From Terribacillus saccharophilus (GTDB lineage Bacteria > Bacillota > Bacilli > Bacillales > Amphibacillaceae), in contig FOCD01000002.1 in the NCBI GenBank assembly GCA_900110015.1, forward strand, positions 62,001 through 126,000: 64,000 bases of DNA, written 5' to 3'. Under the pieces are notes generated by a model. That model searched no databases and was not told the DNA's origin. It was given only the letters and a program-made list of their open reading frames with translations. Shown piece after piece: positions 11,991 to 19,838 of the stretch (its first letter is position 1; each line of letters begins with the position of its first letter). The position numbers and the translations under genes are program-made.

Positions 11991-12293
11991 TTATTCGCTC
12001 AGCGTCTTCGCCAGCATATGCTGAACGGAATGAAACGCATATATTTTTTCCTGAACTTCTCCCTGTTTGAAGGTAATGAGACAAGGTACACTTTCAATCT
12101 TATTTTCCTGCATAAAATCAGGAAAAAGAGAGGCGTTCAGTTTGTGATAATATTCCTGGCCTGTCACGGCCTCCACTGCAAGGAGCATTTTTTCTGCAAG
12201 CTGACATGTACCGCAAAAAGGCGTGTGTACAAATATTCTTGCTTGCTCCTGTTGTGTGACTGTCTGGACCTCTGTTTTAATAACGTTGATAAT
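11991..12293 (-). CDS. yusE: Thioredoxin-like protein (YusE-like) with no ordinary start codon
   Basis: The frame encodes a thioredoxin-fold protein: a strand ARIFVHT, the active site CGTC (codons at 12204-12215), a helix, then IESVPCLITFKQGEV with the cis-proline. The first in-frame ATG (12188) is after the CGTC motif, and no ATG, GTG or TTG lies between it and the upstream in-frame TGA (12294-12296). Possible starts are ATT at 12291-12293 or a later ATC/ATT. Alternatively a one-base frameshift separates it from the ATG at 12297, which opens a six-codon ORF behind AAGGG. Length (about 96-100 residues) fits the family. It follows yusF directly, as in B. subtilis. Confidence 0.7.
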   Translation of the reverse strand: MINVIKTEVQTVTQQEQARIFVHTPFCGTCQLAEKMLLAVEAVTGQEYYHKLNASLFPDFMQENKIESVPCLITFKQGEVQEKIYAFHSVQHMLAKTLSE

Positions 12294-12308
12294 TCATCCC
12301 TTCTTTCT

Positions 12309-12659
12309 TCAGACGAGGAAGAATGGATGCACCATGATACTTCTGCTAAGCAGGGCTGTGGCCAATTCAGGGGCCGGGGTCGCCGCTACCTCTCGATAGG
12401 TTCTGTCTACGTAAATATGCTGGGCATGCGGCAGCTCTCGGGCTAACTGTTTTCGCAGCTTATGACCAGCGCTATCCTCATCCACCATAATATATACTTG
12501 CTTGTGATCCAAGTCATAGTCATACAACAGCTGTTCCAGCCGCTCGATGCCCAATGTGCCATTGGTGCAGATGATCGTCACTTCCTCATCGATGATCTTC
12601 CTTATCTGCTCTTTGTCCGAGCGTCCTTCTACAATAATGACTTTTTCTTCATCACCCAT
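12309..12659 (-). CDS. yusF: TOPRIM domain protein (YusF-like)
   Basis: 116 residues, a stand-alone TOPRIM domain. The conserved Glu lies in KVIIVEGRSDKE and the DxD-type acidic motif in VYIMVDEDSAGHKLRK. TOPRIM domains bind Mg2+ in topoisomerases, primases and RNase M5; the role of this small family is not established. GGTGATG precedes the ATG. The gene sits between gcvH and yusE as in B. subtilis. The yusG gene found in B. subtilis between yusF and gcvH is not present here. Confidence 0.85.
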   Translation of the reverse strand: MGDEEKVIIVEGRSDKEQIRKIIDEEVTIICTNGTLGIERLEQLLYDYDLDHKQVYIMVDEDSAGHKLRKQLARELPHAQHIYVDRTYREVAATPAPELATALLSRSIMVHPFFLV

Positions 12660-12798
12660 ACTGGCATCACCTATTCTGATCGATATTTGATTGCTTCCTT
12701 GCCCGTGCCCCGATAAAGGCTTAGCAACGAACGCTTGCCATAGTATATGAAAAGAGACCGCTGCCCTTGCTAACAGATATCAACAAGGACCCAAAAAA

Positions 12799-13188
12799 TT
12801 AATCCTCTTTAATCCGTCCTTCGTAATCTTCTACAGATAGCAAGCTTTCATAAGCTGCCTCGTCATCTGCTTCCACTACAATCATCCATGCTTTCTCGTA
12901 TGGGGATTCATTTACGAATTCAGGGCTGTCGTCTAAATCATCGTTCACAGCTACGACTTTTCCGCTGATCGGAGCATACAGCTCGGACACTGTTTTTACA
13001 GATTCAACGCTTCCGAATGGCTCGTCTGCTTTCAGTTCGTCACCGACGGACGGAAGTTCCACGAATACGATGTCTCCGAGTTCATCCTGGGCGAAGTCGG
13101 TAATACCGATTCGGTACTGATTGCCATCTTCTTTTTTAATCCATTCATGTTCCTCAGTGTAACGTAGATCTTTCGGTAAGTTGCTCAT
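12799..13188 (-). CDS. gcvH: Glycine cleavage system H protein
   Basis: 129 residues. The lipoyl-carrying H protein shuttles the aminomethyl group between P, T and L proteins. In B. subtilis GcvH is also the hub for lipoate transfer to other complexes. The lipoylated lysine is Lys65 in [11 protein letters not shown], and the N-terminal [10 protein letters not shown] is typical. GGAGG precedes the ATG. The other gcv genes are not in this window, as in B. subtilis where gcvH stands apart. Confidence 0.97.
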   Translation of the reverse strand: MSNLPKDLRYTEEHEWIKKEDGNQYRIGITDFAQDELGDIVFVELPSVGDELKADEPFGSVESVKTVSELYAPISGKVVAVNDDLDDSPEFVNESPYEKAWMIVVEADDEAAYESLLSVEDYEGRIKED

Positions 13189-13271
13189 TTTTATTCCTCC
13201 ACCTATTTTCTACAAGAATAGCTAACATATTTACTATAAGAGGTAATAGATAAAATTACCACTGTTTCAGC

Positions 13272-13631
13272 TTAATTCGAAGCAGTTACAGCCTCATATG
13301 CTTCTGGCTTAAAACCGACTGCCGCTGACTTCTCGCCAATTAAAAGCGGACGCTTAATCAGCATACCGTTTTCGGATAGCCATGACTTGAGCTGGGCATC
13401 ATCTGCTTCTTTGATTTTCTCCTTATAGCCACCCTCTCGGTATACTTTCCCGCTCGTATTAAACAGTTTAGTAAGCGGCAATCCACTTTTATCCGCTGCT
13501 TCCTGCAGGATCTCCGGACTCGGCGGATTCTCTACGATATGTATCGCCTCATAAGATACGTCATTCGCATCCAGCCATTTCTTTGCATTTTTGCATGTAC
13601 TGCAATTCGGGTACCAATAAAATCGGAACAT
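13272..13631 (-). CDS. yusI: ArsC/Spx-family protein (YusI-like)
   Basis: 119 residues with thioredoxin-like ArsC fold. It starts MFRFYWYPNCSTCKNAKKWL, holding a CxxC pair, and has the family segment NGMLIKRPLLI near the C-terminus. This is the arsenate reductase-like/Spx superfamily, but whether it reduces arsenate or acts otherwise is unknown. The ATG at 13631 has AAGGTG upstream; an ATG at 13652 lies before that site. Position beside gcvH matches yusI of B. subtilis. Confidence 0.87.
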   Translation of the reverse strand: MFRFYWYPNCSTCKNAKKWLDANDVSYEAIHIVENPPSPEILQEAADKSGLPLTKLFNTSGKVYREGGYKEKIKEADDAQLKSWLSENGMLIKRPLLIGEKSAAVGFKPEAYEAVTASN

Positions 13632-13743
13632 ACAGATCACCTTCCTTTTCATACTGCTATTTTAGCATAGTCCTTTACATCTTTCGCACAGAATAATCGT
13701 CGAGATCCCGGGTACGATAGAAAGGAAAAAGAGGAGGGATCCC

Positions 13744-13983
13744 ATGCCAGCAGAAAACCCGCAAAATGTTATGCTGCAGCCGCCGGAGATGATTTCAGGA
13801 AAAGATTTGCTGTACTTGAGTGATATGTTGAACTGGAACTTGAATGCAGCAAAAAAAGCACAGCACGCTGCCGGTGAAGTGCAGCTGACAGATGCCCAGG
13901 AAGCACTGCACACTATCGGCCAGATGCATCAGCGCCATTATGATATGTTACTGGAGCATTTGCAGACAAAACCGCTTAATTAA
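13744..13983 (+). CDS. Small coat-associated protein, CotF/YusN-type partner
   Basis: 79 residues, helical, with no signal peptide or membrane span. The segment ISGKDLLYLSDMLNWNLNAA followed by a second helix rich in His, Gln and Met is characteristic of short proteins encoded next to CotF-like spore coat proteins. It is preceded by GAGGAGGG and followed 12 bases later by a CotF-like gene, so the two form one operon. Its role in the spore coat is inferred from family and neighbourhood only. Confidence 0.65.
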   Translation: MPAENPQNVMLQPPEMISGKDLLYLSDMLNWNLNAAKKAQHAAGEVQLTDAQEALHTIGQMHQRHYDMLLEHLQTKPLN

Positions 13984-13995
13984 GGAGGGAACGCT

Positions 13996-14319
13996 ATGCC
14001 AGAGAACCAAAAGATACAAAACCCCCAGACACCAGTCCCGACAACGCAGGAAATGAATGACAGAGATCATGTGACTGATTTGCTTGCTACGGAAAAATAT
14101 ATGACAGCTTCTTATAGTACGGCGCTAAATGAAATGAGCAATCAATCGTTATACGAAACAGTAGCGCGTATATTCAAGGAAACACAGGATTCACAGCGCA
14201 ATTTGTATAATCTAATGTTCCAGCATGGATGGTACAGCTTGGAACAAGCACCACAGCAAAAAGTAGAACAAGCTTATCAGCAATTCAGCAAAACACGACA
14301 AGAACTTCCCTATATATGA
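13996..14319 (+). CDS. Spore coat protein, CotF family (YusN-like)
   Basis: 107 residues. The helical motif DRDHVTDLLATEKYMTAS with SLYETVARIFKETQDSQRNLY matches the CotF family of spore coat proteins; this fold has ferritin-like character. It ends in a Tyr- and Gln-rich tail typical of coat proteins. AAGGAGGG lies before the ATG. It is the second gene of a two-gene operon closed by a terminator at 14327. In B. subtilis a similar gene (yusN) lies just before the MarR gene yusO, as here. Confidence 0.75.
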   Translation: MPENQKIQNPQTPVPTTQEMNDRDHVTDLLATEKYMTASYSTALNEMSNQSLYETVARIFKETQDSQRNLYNLMFQHGWYSLEQAPQQKVEQAYQQFSKTRQELPYI

Positions 14320-14326
14320 AACAGAC

Positions 14327-14356
14327 GGACAATCAGCTGCTGGTTGTCCTTTTTTG
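14327..14356 (+). terminator. Terminator after the coat protein pair
   Basis: GGACAATCAGC pairs with GCTGGTTGTCC (one G-T), and is followed by a run of T. It closes the 13744-14319 operon. Confidence 0.85.
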
Positions 14357-14376
14357 AGCTCAATCCAAAAAAATTA

Positions 14377-14405
14377 TTGACGTACCGATTTCAAATCTGT
14401 AATAT
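14377..14405 (+). promoter_or_regulatory. Sigma-A promoter of the marR gene
   Basis: A -35 box TTGACG (14377-14382) and -10 box TAATAT (14400-14405) are separated by 17 bases. The palindromic operator at 14408-14419 starts two bases after the -10 box. Confidence 0.7.
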
Positions 14406-14407
14406 AC

Positions 14408-14419
14408 TTGCATGTGCAA
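14408..14419. promoter_or_regulatory. Probable MarR operator, copy 1
   Basis: TTGCATGTGCAA is a perfect 12-bp palindrome and is flanked by ACT on the right and AC on the left. A near-identical palindrome precedes the next gene (14889-14900). The position just downstream of the -10 box fits repression by the MarR protein encoded next (inference). Confidence 0.7.
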
Positions 14420-14448
14420 CTATTTGAGCTATCTGAAAGGAGCGGACC

Positions 14449-14871
14449 ATGAGCAGAACACAAGACGAGTTAGGACTGCTTTTATCCCGGACTTACCTAT
14501 CCCTGAAACGGGAAACGTCCCGCATGCTTCAGGAGTTTGAACTGACACCGGAACAATTCTCCCTTATTGCTGAATTGGACAAGCAGGATAACATCACCCA
14601 AAAGGAACTTGCCGACTTAACGGAAAGAGAACAGACAACCGTTACGAAGATTGTCGATAAGCTTGTCAAAAAGGGACTGGTTACCCGCGGACATGACCCG
14701 CATGATCGAAGGGCTATCCGCTTGCAAATCACAGCAGAAGGCCGGGAACTGGTTAAAGATATCAAACCGAAGATAGAAGAAATCGAAAATCATGCTTATA
14801 TAGGTTTCCAACGGAAGGATATAGAATTGCTGCATACTCTGATTCGAAAGCTGCATCAGAATTTGCAGTGA
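14449..14871 (+). CDS. MarR family transcriptional regulator (YusO/MdrR-like)
   Basis: 140 residues. A winged helix-turn-helix: ITQKELADLTEREQTTVTKIVDKL is the recognition region and RGHDPHDRRAIRLQITAEG the wing with the conserved DxRxxx(R) pattern. MarR proteins are ligand-released repressors, often of drug exporters. GGAG precedes the ATG. The same palindrome lies in front of this gene and the next, suggesting autoregulation plus control of the permease. The position after the coat genes matches B. subtilis yusO. Confidence 0.9.
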   Translation: MSRTQDELGLLLSRTYLSLKRETSRMLQEFELTPEQFSLIAELDKQDNITQKELADLTEREQTTVTKIVDKLVKKGLVTRGHDPHDRRAIRLQITAEGRELVKDIKPKIEEIENHAYIGFQRKDIELLHTLIRKLHQNLQ

Positions 14872-14888
14872 TTTTTTTCGCTAAATAC

Positions 14889-14900
14889 ATGCACGTGCAA
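14889..14900. promoter_or_regulatory. Probable MarR operator, copy 2
   Basis: ATGCACGTGCAA is followed by CTA, as copy 1 is (TTGCATGTGCAA then CTA). It lies 11 bases before the permease ORF and 17 bases after the marR stop codon. Confidence 0.65.
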
Positions 14901-14925
14901 CTAATATAGAATGGAGTTTTTTATT

Positions 14926-15996
14926 TTGCGTTTACAACCTTTAAGGGAAATGCTTAAAATCCCTAATACGAAAGTGGGCATGGCTTTTGCCATACTTGTC
15001 CCATTACTTTTTTCCATCATCTGGCTGACAGGCTATCATAATGCAACAGATCACCTGGATCGTTTGCATGTTGCTGTTGTCAATGAAGATGGCGAACAAG
15101 CCAATGCATTAGCAGAACAAATGATGGATAATATGCCATTTGATGCGGATCTTGCTTCTTATGATGAAGCAAAGGAACAGCTCGCTCAAAATGATATTAC
15201 GATGCTGGTTGTTATACCAGAGGCCTTCACAGAAAACTTGTCTAAACAGAGCGATACATCATTACAATTCTACTTGAACAGCTCTAACTCACAGGTTGCT
15301 TTGTCGATAGCTGAAAGTACAGCAAGACAAATGAAAGACTCAATAGCTGGTGGCAATGTACAAGCAGAAATCATTAAAGAAAATCATATCGGCAATTTCG
15401 CAACCAGCATGGTACCGATGATCCTTGGATTCATTATTTTCATCGCTGTTATGACGATGAACATTCAAATGAACATTGTCACACAAATTCTAAGCCGTAA
15501 ATTCGGTAAATGGCAGCTCTTCTGGAATAAGCAGTTGCTTTTACTAATTATTGGTCTTGTCGTAACAACGATTACCGTCACGATCCATGCACTTGCAAAC
15601 GACACTGCCGCTTCCTACATGCAGCTATGGGGATTCGAGCTGCTAGTTGTCTTTGCTTGCATTAGTTTCACACAAATGAGCTTTGCTATTTTCGGCAATG
15701 CTGGTGCTTTATTCAACGTTGCCATGATTCCGTTCCAGTTAATGGCTGCTGGAAACATCATTCCGACAGACCTATTGTCACCTGTATTCCGTGTCATAGG
15801 CTCTGCACTGCCAGCTTCTAATGGAGTGCAAGGCTTTACTCAGCTGATTTATGCTGGAGAAAGTGTTTCATCAGCTATTCTCCATCTAGTATTGATTTTG
15901 GTTATCACCTTCCTGATTACTTGTTTAGTTTTGAAACTTAAGAAACAGCAGCCCGTTCAATTCGTCAAAAAAGACGAAAAAACCGCAGCAGTATAA
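14926..15996 (+). CDS. ABC-2 type / YhgE-Pip-like membrane permease
   Basis: About 356 residues. One transmembrane segment lies near the N-terminus, followed by an extracellular domain of roughly 120 residues, then a C-terminal block of five hydrophobic segments. This is the layout of ABC-2 permeases of the YhgE/DUF3533 type. The ATG at 14911 has no ribosome-binding site; the TTG at 14926 has GGAG nine bases upstream and is preferred. No ATP-binding subunit is encoded nearby. It replaces the MFS exporter found after marR (yusP) in B. subtilis. A role in drug or membrane stress efflux is inferred from its MarR neighbour. Confidence 0.75.
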   Translation: MRLQPLREMLKIPNTKVGMAFAILVPLLFSIIWLTGYHNATDHLDRLHVAVVNEDGEQANALAEQMMDNMPFDADLASYDEAKEQLAQNDITMLVVIPEAFTENLSKQSDTSLQFYLNSSNSQVALSIAESTARQMKDSIAGGNVQAEIIKENHIGNFATSMVPMILGFIIFIAVMTMNIQMNIVTQILSRKFGKWQLFWNKQLLLLIIGLVVTTITVTIHALANDTAASYMQLWGFELLVVFACISFTQMSFAIFGNAGALFNVAMIPFQLMAAGNIIPTDLLSPVFRVIGSALPASNGVQGFTQLIYAGESVSSAILHLVLILVITFLITCLVLKLKKQQPVQFVKKDEKTAAV

Positions 15997-16001
15997 AAAG
16001 A

Positions 16002-16033
16002 AGACCTCCGCATTCAGAATGCGGAGGTCTTTC
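16002..16033. terminator. Bidirectional terminator between permease and copZ
   Basis: AGACCTCCGCATT and AATGCGGAGGTCT form a 13-bp perfect stem with a three-base loop. T-rich tracts follow on both strands. It serves the permease (+) and the copper operon (-). Confidence 0.9.
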
Positions 16034-16240
16034 TTATGCCACTACATCATAGCCTTGTTCTTCGATTGCTTCTTTCATCTCATTTTTCGTCACAAGTGAG
16101 TCATCATACACGACGTCGACTTTACCGCTGGCCAAATCCACGTCTACTCCTTGGATTCCTTCTAATTCACCTAGAGCTCCTTTGACTGCTTTCTCACAAT
16201 GTCCGCAAGTCATCCCGTTTACTTGTAATGTCATTTCCAT
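16034..16240 (-). CDS. copZ: Copper chaperone CopZ
   Basis: 68 residues, a single heavy-metal-associated (HMA) domain. The Cu(I)-binding motif is MTCGHC at residues 10-15, and the fold is the usual ferredoxin-like beta-alpha-beta. CopZ carries Cu(I) to the exporter CopA and to CsoR. It follows copA by three bases, as the last gene of csoR-copA-copZ. Confidence 0.96.
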   Translation of the reverse strand: MEMTLQVNGMTCGHCEKAVKGALGELEGIQGVDVDLASGKVDVVYDDSLVTKNEMKEAIEEQGYDVVA

Positions 16241-16243
16241 ATC

Positions 16244-18628
16244 TTATCTCTCCTTTAATTGTCTTTTCAATCGTAATGCGTTTGCTACAACACTGACAGA
16301 ACTAAAGGCCATTGCTGCTCCTGCAAGCCATGGTGCCAGCAGCCCGATAGCTGCTACTGGTATTCCTGCACTGTTATAGGCAAGCGCCCAAAATAAGTTC
16401 TGCTTTATGTTCCGAATTGTTTTTGCACTATATCCTAACGCTTTCGGTACAAGTCTCAGATCTCCTCCAAGGATGGTTACGCCTGCTGCTTCGATTGCAA
16501 TATCTGTTCCAGTGCCGATGGCAATTCCGATATTTGCTGCTGCTAAAGCAGGTGCATCATTGATCCCATCCCCTACCATCGCAACTGTAAACCCTTCCCG
16601 CTGCAATGCAGCAATTTGATCTGCTTTACCAGCTGGAAGCACCCCAGCGAATACAGTGTCAATGCCAACTTTGGCTGCTATACTGTCAGCTGTTCGCTGA
16701 TTGTCTCCTGTCAGCATAACAGTTCGGATACCTTGCGTTTTCAATAGTTTAATTGCTTCGGCAGCATCAGGTTTGACTGCATCACTTACGGCAATGATTG
16801 CCTCGACTCTGTCTTCTGCAGCAAGATACATGACAGTCTTTCCGTCTTTTTCTAGCAAATCAGCCTGCAGCTTAAAGTCCTCGAAAGGCAACTTCTGTTC
16901 CGACATGAACGCACTATTTCCTATCAGAATAGCAATGCCTTCTACTATTCCTTTGATACCCCTGCCAGGTATATTCTCAAACATTTCCACTTCCATAGCT
17001 AAAAGACTATGTTCTTCTCCATATTGAACAAAAGATTGAGCGAGTGGATGCTCTGATTGCTTCTCAAGCGCAATTGCTTCAGACAAGTGCTGCGCGTCGC
17101 CATAAATATCTGTCACCTGTGGTCTTCCTTGGGTGATTGTGCCAGTTTTATCGAAGACGACAGCATCTACTTTATATGCAGTTTCCAGTTGTTCGCCGCC
17201 TTTGAACAGTATACCCGCTTCCGCTGCTTTCCCTGTACCGACCATGATGCTTGTCGGAGTAGCAAGTCCCAGCGCACAAGGACAAGCGATTACCAGTACG
17301 GCGATAGCTGCCGTCAAGGCCTGAGCCATCTCTCCTGGATTCACTAGCAAGATCCACACAGCAAAAGTAATAATACTAATCACGATAACTACAGGAACGA
17401 AAAACGAAGACACACGATCAGCAAATCTTTGGATAGGTGCTTTTGAGCCTTGAGCACGCTCTACTGCTCGAATAATTTCTGCTAGCACGGACTCTTCATT
17501 TGAATGTGTCACCTGTACTTGAATTGTTCCATTTGCATTGACTGTAGCACCTGCTACATTGTCACCAATATCTTTGCTGACTGGAATACTTTCTCCTGTG
17601 AGCATCGATTCGTCAACATGGGTACTGCCCTTCACGATGATGCCATCTGCTGGAAGTTTCTCTCCTGGACGGACTATAACGATATCACCCTGAACTAGCT
17701 CTGCAGCCGCAATTTTCTGTTCCTTAGCCTCTCGCAAAACGGTCGCTTCTTTCGCTTGTAAACCGACTAAAGAAGTGATGGCTGTAGTTGTACGTCCTTT
17801 TGCCACTTTCTCCATATATTTACCGAGAAGAATTAAGGTGATTAAAATGGCACTTGTCTCGAAGTACAGTTCAGGCATGTGACCGCCGCCTTGAAAACGA
17901 ATCACTTCATATAAACTGTAGAAATATGCCGCACTTGTGCCGAGCGCAACAAGCACATCCATATTGGCTGAACCGCTGCGCAAGCTAAGATAGGCACCCC
18001 GGTAAAACTGCCATCCGATTAAAAATTGAACGGGTGTTGCCAGCAATAGCTGTACCCATGGGTTCATAAGGATATGCGGTACTTCATATAAACCTAAATG
18101 TCCGCCCATTGTTGCGAGCAGCGGCAAAGACAGTAAAGCAGATATCAGAAGTTTCATTTGCATCAATCGGATACCTTTGTCCTTGGCTTTCGCATTTTCT
18201 TCCCTGGATTTTCGCAGGCTTGCGTCATAGCCTAATTTCCGGATACGTCCGATAAATTCATCTGTACCTGTAAGCAGCGGATTATAGCGAATGCTAGCTG
18301 TTTCTCCAGCTAAATTGACAACTGCCTGCTGGATACCTTCCTGCTTGTTCAGCACCTTCTCGATTCTTGCTGAGCAAGCAGCGCAAGTCATTCCTGTTAT
18401 ATCAAGGGAAACCTCCTCAGATTCCACCCCATAGCCAAGCTTTTCGATCTTACCTGTTAAATCTGTTTCATCCACCTGGTTCGGATCAAAAGAGATTGCT
18501 GCCTTTTCTGTTGCCAGATTGACATTGGCCTCTACCGTATCCATCTTGTTCAGCACTTTTTCCATACGGGTGGCACATGCAGCACAAGTCATACCAGTAA
18601 TAGGTACTGTTACTTGCTTTTTCTCCAT
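16244..18628 (-). CDS. copA: Cu(I)-exporting P1B-type ATPase CopA
   Basis: 794 residues. Two N-terminal HMA domains each carry MTCAAC. The membrane part holds the metal-transport motif CPC ([12 protein letters not shown]). The phosphorylated Asp lies in DKTGTIT, the SEHPLA motif follows, and the hinge motif is GDGINDAP. It pumps Cu(I) out of the cytosol using ATP. The ATG has GGAGG seven bases upstream. It lies 12 bases after csoR and is controlled by CsoR boxes upstream of csoR. Confidence 0.97.
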   Translation of the reverse strand: MEKKQVTVPITGMTCAACATRMEKVLNKMDTVEANVNLATEKAAISFDPNQVDETDLTGKIEKLGYGVESEEVSLDITGMTCAACSARIEKVLNKQEGIQQAVVNLAGETASIRYNPLLTGTDEFIGRIRKLGYDASLRKSREENAKAKDKGIRLMQMKLLISALLSLPLLATMGGHLGLYEVPHILMNPWVQLLLATPVQFLIGWQFYRGAYLSLRSGSANMDVLVALGTSAAYFYSLYEVIRFQGGGHMPELYFETSAILITLILLGKYMEKVAKGRTTTAITSLVGLQAKEATVLREAKEQKIAAAELVQGDIVIVRPGEKLPADGIIVKGSTHVDESMLTGESIPVSKDIGDNVAGATVNANGTIQVQVTHSNEESVLAEIIRAVERAQGSKAPIQRFADRVSSFFVPVVIVISIITFAVWILLVNPGEMAQALTAAIAVLVIACPCALGLATPTSIMVGTGKAAEAGILFKGGEQLETAYKVDAVVFDKTGTITQGRPQVTDIYGDAQHLSEAIALEKQSEHPLAQSFVQYGEEHSLLAMEVEMFENIPGRGIKGIVEGIAILIGNSAFMSEQKLPFEDFKLQADLLEKDGKTVMYLAAEDRVEAIIAVSDAVKPDAAEAIKLLKTQGIRTVMLTGDNQRTADSIAAKVGIDTVFAGVLPAGKADQIAALQREGFTVAMVGDGINDAPALAAANIGIAIGTGTDIAIEAAGVTILGGDLRLVPKALGYSAKTIRNIKQNLFWALAYNSAGIPVAAIGLLAPWLAGAAMAFSSVSVVANALRLKRQLKER

Positions 18629-18640
18629 ATGGACCGCCTC

Positions 18641-18940
18641 CTATTTGCCGAATTGCTGCAGTACTTTCATCAATTCATCAATGGCCTCTTCGCCATCTCC
18701 ATGCTGGATTGCATGGGAAACGCAATGCTTCATATGTCTTTCGGTTACTGCGGCTCCTGTTTTCTTCAGTGCTGCCTGAATAGCAGATATCTGAACAAGA
18801 ATGTCCACACAATATCTATCTTCCTCGACCATATTCTGAAGTCCTCTAACCTGTCCTTCAATTCGTTTTAGACGATTAACAAGGGCTTGCTTTTCTGTCG
18901 TAGTTCTTGGTTTGACCGGCTTTTTATTTGAATGCTCCAT
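18641..18940 (-). CDS. csoR: Copper-sensing repressor CsoR
   Basis: 99 residues, all-helical, DUF156/CsoR family. The Cu(I) ligands of the family are present: Cys44 (DRYCVDI), His69 and Cys73 (RHMKHC). Arg- and Lys-rich helices at the N-terminus (RLKRIEGQVRGLQ) bind DNA. Cu(I) binding releases the repressor. It is the first gene of the copper operon. GAGGTG lies before the ATG and two CsoR-type boxes lie upstream. Confidence 0.95.
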   Translation of the reverse strand: MEHSNKKPVKPRTTTEKQALVNRLKRIEGQVRGLQNMVEEDRYCVDILVQISAIQAALKKTGAAVTERHMKHCVSHAIQHGDGEEAIDELMKVLQQFGK

Positions 18941-18955
18941 AGCGCACCTCCTTCA

Positions 18956-18974
18956 TATACCCCCTATAGGTATA
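18956..18974. promoter_or_regulatory. CsoR operator-like box, proximal
   Basis: TATACCCCCTATAGGTATA has the TACC-C-rich-GGTA pseudo-inverted repeat typical of CsoR sites. It lies between the -10 box and the csoR ribosome-binding site. Confidence 0.7.
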
Positions 18975-18981
18975 CATACAT

Positions 18982-19008
18982 ATTATACCCCCACCAGGTA
19001 TATGTCAA
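18982..19008 (-). promoter_or_regulatory. csoR promoter with overlapping CsoR box
   Basis: On the minus strand -35 TTGACA (19008-19003) and -10 TATAAT (18987-18982) are separated by 15 bases. The spacer is largely the second CsoR-type box, TATACCCCCACCAGGTATA on the + strand (18984-19002). The short spacer may keep basal activity low (inference). Confidence 0.75.
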
Positions 19009-19020
19009 CAGATTGATTTT

Positions 19021-19041
19021 AAATCGAAACGATTATGATTT
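19021..19041. promoter_or_regulatory. Zur box, copy 1
   Basis: AAATCGAAACGATTATGATT plus T (21 bp) is an imperfect palindrome of the Bacillus Zur-box type (AAATCGTAATnATTACGATTT). It lies upstream of znuC, just before and overlapping its -35 box. Confidence 0.8.
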
Positions 19042-19067
19042 ACAAATCGAAATGATTACGATAGAAT
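19039..19067 (+). promoter_or_regulatory. znuC promoter with second Zur box
   Basis: -35 TTTACA (19039-19044) and -10 TAGAAT (19062-19067) are 17 bases apart. The spacer holds a second Zur-type box (19044-19064: AAATCGAAATGATTACGATA). The two boxes are repeats with 23-base spacing, about two helical turns. Zinc-bound Zur would block this promoter. Confidence 0.78.
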
Positions 19068-19109
19068 AGTTCCTTGTGAAGAAGTACGTGATTAGAAAGG
19101 TGATAGAAA

Positions 19110-19838
19110 ATGACATCTATCCTTCAAATAGATACTATTAATTTCTCATATGAACAGAAGGCTGCCTTGCGAGAGGTATCTCTTCAAGTTAAAAAAGGTG
19201 ACTTCCTCGGTCTGATCGGTCCAAATGGCGGAGGCAAAACAACATTGATCAAGCTGGCACTCGGCATGCTGCAACCGAATAAAGGCTCCATCGAGCTATT
19301 TGGACAGTCTATATCCTCCTTTAAGGATTGGAATAAAGTCAGCTTTGTATCCCAAAAAGCGAATGCATTCAATAAAGGTTTCCCAGCTACTGTTTTCGAA
19401 GTTGTCGCAATGGGACTTACCCCAAAAATCGGTTATTTCCGCAGATTCTCTGCTAAGCACCGGGCAGCTGTTAAGCAAGCTGTAGCTCAAGTGGACATGA
19501 GTGAATATCTGCATGAAAATATTAGCAGTTTGTCCGGAGGTCAGCAGCAGCGGGTTTTCATAGCCAGAGCGCTTGTAAGCCAGCCGGAATTGATCATACT
19601 TGATGAGCCGACTGTTGGGATCGACCACGCCAACGTGAAAGGCTTCTATGAATTATTGCAGCGACTTAATGAGGAAAAAGGACTTACCTTAGTTATGATC
19701 ACACATGATTTAGCAGGGATTGCACAATATGCATCCAAGCTGGTTTATTTAGATCAGCAAGTCCAATACGAAGGCAGCCCAGAACAATTCAGCCTGCCTG
19801 AGTCCGATTTACATGTATTGCGAGGTATTCATGCATGA
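19110..19838 (+). CDS. znuC: Zinc ABC transporter ATP-binding protein
   Basis: 242 residues. Walker A is GPNGGGKTT, signature LSGGQQQRVFIARAL, Walker B LIILDEPTVGID, and switch His VMITHDLAG. Sequence and neighbours place it in the ZnuC/AdcC branch of metal importers. It overlaps znuB by four bases. Two Zur boxes precede it. No substrate-binding protein gene (znuA) lies in this operon, so that subunit must be encoded elsewhere. Confidence 0.92.
   Translation: MTSILQIDTINFSYEQKAALREVSLQVKKGDFLGLIGPNGGGKTTLIKLALGMLQPNKGSIELFGQSISSFKDWNKVSFVSQKANAFNKGFPATVFEVVAMGLTPKIGYFRRFSAKHRAAVKQAVAQVDMSEYLHENISSLSGGQQQRVFIARALVSQPELIILDEPTVGIDHANVKGFYELLQRLNEEKGLTLVMITHDLAGIAQYASKLVYLDQQVQYEGSPEQFSLPESDLHVLRGIHA

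Noticed and set aside
11575-12084. 169-residue version of YusD reaching into yusE
   Set aside because: It crosses a perfect terminator and overlaps yusE; the ATG at 11904 has GGGAGGG.
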